DNA of 9,813 nt, taken from NCBI GenBank assembly GCA_905236685.1, contig CAJOPD010000006.1:1-9813 (forward strand), read 5' to 3'. Source of the DNA: an uncultured Clostridia bacterium (GTDB taxonomy: Bacteria > Bacillota > Clostridia > UBA1381). Shown here in pieces: positions 1 to 4,474 of the stretch (its first letter is position 1; each line of letters begins with the position of its first letter). Both the position numbers and the translations under genes were made by a program. The notes under the pieces are model-generated. The model was given only the letters and a program-made list of their open reading frames with translations, ran no database searches and was not told the origin of the DNA.

Positions 1-1427
1 AGTGGGATTTTAAGGCGACGGCAGAGCTTGGCAAGGTATCGGGCGGAGATATTTTGGGAACGGTTGCCGAAACCGAAGTTGTAGAGCATAGAATTATGGT
101 TCCCCCCGCTTGGAGCGGTGAACTTATAGAACTAAACAGCGGAAGCTTTACGGTAGAGGAACCAATCGGAAAAATAAAGCTTGAAAACGGCGAAATAAAG
201 GAACTTAAACTTATGCAAAAATGGCCCGTAAGAGTGGGCAGACCGTATAAGAGAAAACTCTCTCCCGATATGCCGCTTGTTACGGGACAGCGTGTTATAG
301 ATACGCTTTTCCCGATTGCAAAGGGCGGCGTGGGAACAGTTCCCGGACCTTTCGGCAGCGGAAAAACGGTTGTTCAGCATCAGCTTGCAAAGTGGGCGGA
401 CGCGGATATAGTTATATATATCGGCTGCGGCGAGCGCGGCAACGAAATGACCGATGTTTTGAATGAATTTCCCGAAATCAAGGACCCGAAAACAGGCAAA
501 ACCCTTATGGAGCGTACCGTACTGATTGCAAATACCTCCGATATGCCTGTTGCGGCGCGTGAGGCGAGTATATATACGGGAATTACGATAGCGGAATATT
601 TTCGCGATATGGGCTACTCGGTAGTTTTGCTTGCAGACTCCACTTCGCGTTGGGCGGAGGCTCTCAGAGAAATGAGCGGACGATTGGAGGAAATGCCCGG
701 CGAGGAAGGCTATCCTGCATATTTGGGCAGCCGTTTGGCAGGCTTTTATGAGCGTGCGGGAAGAGTTGTGTCCAAGGGCTCGGACGAAAGGATAGGAGCT
801 TTAAGCGTAGTAGGCGCGGTATCACCGCAGGGCGGAGACATATCGGAGCCTGTGTCGCAGGCAACGCTCAGAATTGTAAAGGTATTCTGGGGTCTTGACT
901 CACAGCTTGCGTACAGACGGCATTTTCCTGCAATAAACTGGCTGAAAAGCTATTCTCTTTATGTTGACAGTATGGAAAAATGGTACGGCGACAATGTTTC
1001 GGCGGACTGGATACCGCAAAGAACGCGCATTATGACGCTTTTGCAGGAGGAAGCGGAGCTGGAAGAAATGGTTAAGCTTGTCGGTATGGACGCGCTTGTT
1101 GCAACCGATAGGTTAAAGCTGGAAATAGCACGCTCAATAAGAGAGGATTATTTGCATCAGGACGCTTTTCACGAGGTCGACACATATGCGTCCCTTGATA
1201 AACAATGCGTAATGGCAAGGCTGATCCTTAAATTCTATGACTTGACGAGAGCGGCGCTTGAAGAAGGCATAAATATAAATAAGCTGGTTGCACTGCCTGT
1301 GCGGGAAAGAATAGGAAGAATAAAATATGTTCACGAAAGCAAGCTTGAAGGCGAGTATAATGACATTATTGAAAATATTTCAAGAGAAATCGACAATGTA
1401 AGAAGGGAGGCGGCGGAAAATGCCTAA
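1..1427 (+). CDS. ntpA: V/A-type ATP synthase catalytic subunit A (5' partial)
   Basis: This is the catalytic, nucleotide-hydrolysing subunit of the cytoplasmic V1/A1 head, which pairs with subunit B in an A3B3 hexamer. The reading frame is open from base 3 (WDFKATAELGKVSGGDILG...) to TAA at 1425-1427, so the gene enters from outside the window. About 474 residues are present. The family is usually near 580-590, so roughly 110 N-terminal residues are missing. The apparent TTG start at 54 is not real, because conserved subunit A sequence continues upstream of it. Visible motifs are the Walker A loop GPFGSGKT (345-368), the catalytic-glutamate segment GERGNE (429-446), the Walker B region LADSTSRWAEAL (from 630), and the following MPGEEGYPAYLGSRLAGFYERAGR segment. 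The last 8 bases overlap the ntpB start, suggesting translational coupling. Whether the enzyme moves H+ or Na+, and whether it makes or hydrolyses ATP, cannot be read here because the membrane ring gene lies outside. Confidence 0.97.
   Translation, partial: WDFKATAELGKVSGGDILGTVAETEVVEHRIMVPPAWSGELIELNSGSFTVEEPIGKIKLENGEIKELKLMQKWPVRVGRPYKRKLSPDMPLVTGQRVIDTLFPIAKGGVGTVPGPFGSGKTVVQHQLAKWADADIVIYIGCGERGNEMTDVLNEFPEIKDPKTGKTLMERTVLIANTSDMPVAAREASIYTGITIAEYFRDMGYSVVLLADSTSRWAEALREMSGRLEEMPGEEGYPAYLGSRLAGFYERAGRVVSKGSDERIGALSVVGAVSPQGGDISEPVSQATLRIVKVFWGLDSQLAYRRHFPAINWLKSYSLYVDSMEKWYGDNVSADWIPQRTRIMTLLQEEAELEEMVKLVGMDALVATDRLKLEIARSIREDYLHQDAFHEVDTYASLDKQCVMARLILKFYDLTRAALEEGININKLVALPVRERIGRIKYVHESKLEGEYNDIIENISREIDNVRREAAENA
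1403..1410 (+). promoter_or_regulatory. Ribosome binding site of ntpB inside ntpA
   Basis: AAGGGAGG lies 9 bases before the ATG at 1420, within the last codons of ntpA. It supports the ATG at 1420 and the 8-base gene overlap. Confidence 0.8.
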
Positions 1428-2790
1428 GGAGTACAGAACAATTGAAGAAGTATCGGGACCTTTGATGCTTGTAAAAAACACATCTGGCGTCACATATAAC
1501 GAGCTTGGCGAGATTGAACTTGCGGACGGAACCCGCCGCAGATGCAGAGTTCTTGAAATTAACGGCTCCGACGCGTTGGTACAGCTTTTTGAGAGCAGTG
1601 CGGGCATAAATATTGAAGATTCAAAGGTACGCTTTTTGGGACACGGAATAGAGCTCGGCGTATCGGAGGATATGCTGGGACGCGTTTTTGACGGCTTGGG
1701 ACGACCTAAGGATAACAAGCCCGAAATAATTCCCGACAAGCGCGCGGATATAAACGGAACACCGATGAACCCCGCCGCAAGAAGCTATCCCGAGGAGTTT
1801 ATCCAGACGGGCGTAAGTGCGATAGACGGTCTTAATACCCTTGTAAGAGGGCAAAAGCTCCCGATTTTTTCGGGCAGCGGACTTCCGCACGCAAATCTTG
1901 CCGCGCAAATCGCAAGACAGGCTAAGGTTTTGGGTGAGGGCAGTAAATTTGCCGTTGTTTTTGCGGCAATAGGCATAACTTTTGAGGAGGCGGAGTTTTT
2001 CATTGACGATTTCAGAAAAACGGGCGCTTTGGAAAGGACCGTGCTTTTCGTAAACCTTGCAAACGACCCTGCAATCGAGCGAATTGCAACGCCAAAAATG
2101 GCGCTTACCGCCGCAGAATATCTTGCCTTTGAAAAGAATATGCATGTTCTTGTTATTATGACCGATATTACCAACTATGCCGATGCTCTGCGTGAAATAT
2201 CGGCGGCAAGAAAGGAAGTCCCCGGACGCCGCGGCTACCCCGGATATATGTATACCGACCTTGCAACGCTTTACGAGCGTGCAGGAAGGCTAAAAGGAAG
2301 CGACGGCTCAATAACACTTATTCCGATACTTACAATGCCCGAGGACGATAAAACGCACCCAATCCCCGACCTTACGGGATATATAACAGAGGGACAGATA
2401 ATCCTGTCAAGAGAGCTTTACCGAAAGAATGTTATGCCTCCGATTGATGTTTTGCCGAGCCTTTCGCGTCTTAAAGATAAGGGTATCGGCGAGGGCAAGA
2501 CGAGAGCTGACCACGCAAACACGATGAACCAGCTTTTTGCAGCCTATGCACGAGGCAAAGAGGCAAAAGAACTTATGGTAATTCTGGGCGAGGCGGCGCT
2601 TTCTGAGGTTGATAAGCTCTATGCAAAATTTGCCGATGAATTTGAAAAAAGATATGTTTCGCAGGGCTATACTACCGACAGAAGCATAGAGGAAACGCTT
2701 GAAATCGGCTGGGAGCTTTTGTCGATACTGCCGCGGGCTGAGCTTAAACGAATTAAGGACGAATACCTTGACAAATACTATAAGGGTTAA
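1420..2790 (+). CDS. ntpB: V/A-type ATP synthase regulatory subunit B
   Basis: This is the non-catalytic nucleotide-binding subunit that alternates with subunit A in the A3B3 head. The 456-residue length is normal for the family. The N-terminal beta-barrel (MPKEYRTIEEVSGPLMLV...) is followed by the nucleotide-binding domain. The P-loop is degenerate, as expected for B: SGSGLPH at residues 151-157 has no Walker lysine. Other family hallmarks are MTDITNYADALREIS (around residue 247) and PGRRGYPGYMYTDLATLYER (from residue 268). The C-terminal helical domain ends in LDKYYKG. The ATG at 1420 has a good ribosome binding site and overlaps the end of ntpA by 8 bases in another frame. A, B and D in this order is the usual end of the bacterial V-ATPase operon. 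Subunit F, if present, must lie upstream. Confidence 0.98.
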   Translation: MPKEYRTIEEVSGPLMLVKNTSGVTYNELGEIELADGTRRRCRVLEINGSDALVQLFESSAGINIEDSKVRFLGHGIELGVSEDMLGRVFDGLGRPKDNKPEIIPDKRADINGTPMNPAARSYPEEFIQTGVSAIDGLNTLVRGQKLPIFSGSGLPHANLAAQIARQAKVLGEGSKFAVVFAAIGITFEEAEFFIDDFRKTGALERTVLFVNLANDPAIERIATPKMALTAAEYLAFEKNMHVLVIMTDITNYADALREISAARKEVPGRRGYPGYMYTDLATLYERAGRLKGSDGSITLIPILTMPEDDKTHPIPDLTGYITEGQIILSRELYRKNVMPPIDVLPSLSRLKDKGIGEGKTRADHANTMNQLFAAYARGKEAKELMVILGEAALSEVDKLYAKFADEFEKRYVSQGYTTDRSIEETLEIGWELLSILPRAELKRIKDEYLDKYYKG

Positions 2791-2802
2791 TGTGACTTCA
2801 CC

Positions 2803-2809
2803 AAAGGAG
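2803..2809 (+). promoter_or_regulatory. Ribosome binding site that sets the ntpD start
   Basis: AAAGGAG ends 8 bases before the GTG at 2818. The earlier in-frame GTG at 2809 overlaps this site and so cannot use it, which decides the start in favour of 2818. Confidence 0.8.
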
Positions 2810-2817
2810 TGAAAAAA

Positions 2818-3480
2818 GTGGCGGAACTTAATGTAAATCCTACGCGAATGGAGCTTGCGCGCATTAAAAAGAGCCTTGCGGTCGCGACAAAAGGGCATAG
2901 ACTTTTAAAGGATAAGCGTGACGAGCTTATGCGTCAGTTTTTGAATATTATGCGCGAGGCAAAGGAACTCCGCGAAAAAGCGGAAAAAGGGCTTGCCGAA
3001 GCGAACAAGAGCCTTGCAATAGCGGGCTCGGTGCTTCAAAGGGAAGTTATAAACTCGGCATTTTTGCTGCCAAAGCAGGAGGTAACGCTTGAAGTCGGAA
3101 AAAAGAACATTATGAGCGTTGATGTGCCTATGTTCAGCACAAAAATGCGCACCTCGTCGGAAAGCGACATCTTTTCCTACGGCTATGCCTTCACGGGCGG
3201 CGATTTGGATATTGCAGTAATGTCTTTGTCCAGGGTGCTTCCCGACCTTTTAAGGCTTGCGGAGCTTGAAAAATCCGCTGAAATGCTGGCGGGGGAAATA
3301 GAGCGTACCAGACGGCGCGTAAACGCCTTGGAATATGTGATGATACCCGATTACCGCGACACCATAAAGCGTATTACGATGAAGCTTGACGAGGCGGAAC
3401 GGTCAAGCACGGTAAGGCTTATGAAGGTTAAGGATATGATGATTGCGGAAAATATTGAAAAGAAGAAAAATCAATCCTGA
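2818..3480 (+). CDS. ntpD: V/A-type ATP synthase subunit D (central stalk)
   Basis: Subunit D is the long coiled-coil rotor shaft inside the A3B3 head that couples catalysis to rotation of the membrane ring, comparable to gamma in F-ATPases. From the GTG at 2818 it is 220 residues, typical for the family. The N-terminus (MAELNVNPTRMELARIKKSL) matches the classic NVNPTRMEL opening of D subunits. Two long, charged helical stretches (about residues 10-65 and 150-205, rich in Lys, Glu, Arg and Leu heptads) are the antiparallel coiled coil, with a shorter variable segment between them. The later helix contains ALEYVMIPDYRDTIKRI, also conserved. The GTG at 2809 would add three residues but overlaps the ribosome binding site. 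There is a 27-base gap after ntpB. The last codons and the TGA form the left arm of the operon terminator, so this is the final gene. Confidence 0.96.
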   Translation: MAELNVNPTRMELARIKKSLAVATKGHRLLKDKRDELMRQFLNIMREAKELREKAEKGLAEANKSLAIAGSVLQREVINSAFLLPKQEVTLEVGKKNIMSVDVPMFSTKMRTSSESDIFSYGYAFTGGDLDIAVMSLSRVLPDLLRLAELEKSAEMLAGEIERTRRRVNALEYVMIPDYRDTIKRITMKLDEAERSSTVRLMKVKDMMIAENIEKKKNQS

Positions 3481-3503
3481 AAAAAACAGGATTGATTTTT
3501 TTT
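3466..3503 (+). terminator. Intrinsic terminator of the V-ATPase operon
   Basis: The arms TCAATCCTG (3471-3479) and CAGGATTGA (3487-3495) are perfectly complementary across a loop of seven A. The stem can extend by A:T pairs into AAAAA (3466-3470), and the right arm runs into eight T (3496-3503). This is a classic rho-independent terminator. Its left arm overlaps the final codons and most of the TGA stop of ntpD. Confidence 0.93.
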
Positions 3504-3533
3504 GCCCTCATAACCATATCTTGATATAAATAT

Positions 3534-3552
3534 GAAATTTTTGGCAAATTTC
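3534..3552. repeat. AT-rich perfect inverted repeat upstream of nrdG promoter
   Basis: GAAATTT and AAATTTC form 7-base perfect arms around TTGGC. The element lies 13 bases upstream of the -35 box, where an operator or UP-like element could sit. It matches no regulator site I recognise, and AT-rich dyads also arise by chance. Confidence 0.35.
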
Positions 3553-3567
3553 TACAATATATAGGTT
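3552..3567 (+). promoter_or_regulatory. Candidate NrdR box at nrdG promoter
   Basis: CTACAATATATAGGTT matches the NrdR box consensus ACACWATATATWGTGT at 12 of 16 positions by eye. Its last two bases overlap the -35 hexamer, a repressing position. NrdR normally binds two boxes about 31-32 bases apart. The position 32 bases downstream (from 3584, over the -10) matches only about 8 of 16, so the pair is incomplete here. It is supported by the much clearer boxes at nrdD. Confidence 0.5.
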
Positions 3568-3594
3568 GACAAGGACGCAGTAATAAGATATAAT
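3566..3594 (+). promoter_or_regulatory. Consensus sigma-A promoter for nrdG
   Basis: TTGACA (3566-3571) and TATAAT (3589-3594) are both perfect housekeeping hexamers with the optimal 17-base spacing. The predicted transcription start is near 3601, giving a 5' leader of about 20 bases that contains AGAGG (3611-3615), 7 bases before the ATG of nrdG. The preceding terminator isolates this promoter from the ATPase operon. Confidence 0.9.
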
Positions 3595-3622
3595 TTAATT
3601 AACTTTTATAAGAGGTAATGCT

Positions 3623-4315
3623 ATGAAATTTTACGGACTGCAAAAACTGACGCTTTTGGACTATCCCGAAAAAACAGCCTGCACTTTGTTCACGGGCGGC
3701 TGTAATTTCAGGTGTCCTTTTTGCCACAACGCTCTTTTGGTCACCGATATAGATAATTCCTGCACCTATTCAGAGGAGGAAATTTTAGAGTTTCTTTCAA
3801 AGCGTAAGGGGCTTTTGGACGGCGTCTGCATAACAGGCGGAGAGCCTTTGATGCACCGCGATATAGCGGAATTTATAAAAAAAGTCAAGGATATGGGGTA
3901 TAGGGTAAAGCTGGACACAAACGGTACCTTTCCCGAAAGATTAAAAGAGCTTTTGGAAAATAAGCTTGTTGACTATGTAGCTATGGACATAAAGAATTCC
4001 AAGGAAAAGTATGCCGAAACGGCAGGGACGGAAAACATCAGCCTTTCTGACATAGAAAAAAGCATAAACCTACTGAAATCCGCGGACATTGACTATGAAT
4101 TCCGTACAACCGTTGTCCGCGAACTTCATACCGAGGAGGATATCCGCAAAATCGCAGAGTGGTTATGCGGCGCTAAAAAGTATTTTCTGCAAAATTTTGA
4201 GGACAGCGGAAACCTTATCGGCGAAAATATGAGCGCAGTCCCTAAGGAAATTTTGGAGCAGATGAAAAACTCTGCAAAGGCGTTTGTGGAAAATACACAA
4301 ATACGGGGAGTGTAG
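3623..4315 (+). CDS. nrdG: Anaerobic RNR activating protein, NrdG2-type radical SAM enzyme
   Basis: This radical-SAM activase reductively cleaves S-adenosylmethionine to install the glycyl radical on NrdD. It has 230 residues and carries the cluster-binding motif CX3CX2C at C27, C31 and C34 (GGCNFRCPFCHN), then ITGGEP with the SAM-contacting GGE at residues 72-74, and DTNG and VDYVAMDIK segments typical of the NrdG2 (pyruvate formate-lyase-activase-like) branch. The opening MKFYGLQKLTLLDYPEKTAC is also characteristic of that branch. The ATG at 3623 has AGAGG 7 bases upstream. The gene has its own perfect promoter and precedes nrdD by 159 bases, the reverse of the common nrdD-nrdG order. The neighbouring nrdD and NrdR-like operators support the assignment over other small activases such as PflA. 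I see no truncation. Confidence 0.9.
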   Translation: MKFYGLQKLTLLDYPEKTACTLFTGGCNFRCPFCHNALLVTDIDNSCTYSEEEILEFLSKRKGLLDGVCITGGEPLMHRDIAEFIKKVKDMGYRVKLDTNGTFPERLKELLENKLVDYVAMDIKNSKEKYAETAGTENISLSDIEKSINLLKSADIDYEFRTTVVRELHTEEDIRKIAEWLCGAKKYFLQNFEDSGNLIGENMSAVPKEILEQMKNSAKAFVENTQIRGV

Positions 4316-4316
4316 T

Positions 4317-4332
4317 AAAATCACCGATTTTT
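4317..4332 (+). terminator. Weak possible terminator after nrdG
   Basis: AAAATC and GATTTT form a six-base, mostly A:T stem around ACC, starting just after the nrdG stop and followed by a short T run ending at 4332. It is too weak to be a confident terminator and may allow read-through into nrdD. Confidence 0.2.
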
Positions 4333-4389
4333 AAGGAAAAAAACAGTATTTAGGACAGTTTTTTGGAAAAATTTGTCGAAAGTCACAAA

Positions 4390-4405
4390 ACACAATATAT
4401 TGTAT
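4390..4405 (+). promoter_or_regulatory. NrdR box 1 upstream of nrdD
   Basis: ACACAATATATTGTAT matches the NrdR consensus ACACWATATATWGTGT at 15 of 16 positions, and its core ACAATATATTGT is a perfect palindrome. NrdR is the zinc-ribbon/ATP-cone repressor of ribonucleotide reductase genes. The repressor gene itself is not in the window. The box overlaps a possible -35 element. Confidence 0.88.
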
Positions 4406-4442
4406 TTTTTATCTTGACTTTATACAATATGTATGATAAACT
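4400..4442 (+). promoter_or_regulatory. nrdD promoter region (two possible readings)
   Basis: Two hexamer pairs with 17-base spacing are possible. One is TTGTAT (4400-4405) with TACAAT (4423-4428), start near 4435, which places NrdR box 1 over the -35 and box 2 over the -10. The other is TTGACT (4414-4419) with TAAACT (4437-4442), start near 4449. The first has the better -10 and the second the better -35. Either start lies upstream of the ribosome binding site at 4461. Confidence 0.55.
4422..4437 (+). promoter_or_regulatory. NrdR box 2 upstream of nrdD
   Basis: ATACAATATGTATGAT matches the NrdR consensus at 11 of 16 positions. It starts exactly 32 bases after box 1, leaving a 16-base gap. 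That spacing of about three helical turns is the known geometry of paired NrdR sites, which raises confidence in this weaker box. Confidence 0.7.
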
Positions 4443-4460
4443 GGAAAAGTAATTTAAAGA

Positions 4461-4467
4461 AAGAGGA
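4461..4467 (+). promoter_or_regulatory. Ribosome binding site that sets the nrdD start
   Basis: AAGAGGA lies 7 bases before the ATG at 4475. The in-frame ATG at 4433 has no such site and falls inside NrdR box 2, so translation should begin at 4475. Confidence 0.85.
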
Positions 4468-4474
4468 CAAGGAA

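Noticed and set aside
54..56. TTG as the start of V-ATPase subunit A
   Set aside because: Conserved subunit A sequence (WDFK...GKVSGGDILG) continues in frame upstream to the window edge, so the gene is 5' truncated by the window.
1621..2145. 174-codon open frame on the minus strand
   Set aside because: It lies wholly within ntpB, resembles no known family and has low-complexity composition; it is an antisense shadow of a conserved gene.
2407..2898. 163-codon open frame on the minus strand
   Set aside because: It is antisense to ntpB and ntpD, with no recognisable domain or supporting context.
4338..4364. AAAAAAC / GTTTTTT inverted repeat with a 13-base loop between nrdG and nrdD
   Set aside because: The stem has a single G:C pair and a long loop, so it is too weak for a terminator. 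It is likely chance in A/T-rich leader DNA.
4414..4437. TTGACT with TATGAT as the nrdD promoter
   Set aside because: The spacing is only 12 bases, too short for a sigma-A promoter. The alternatives with 17-base spacing are preferred.
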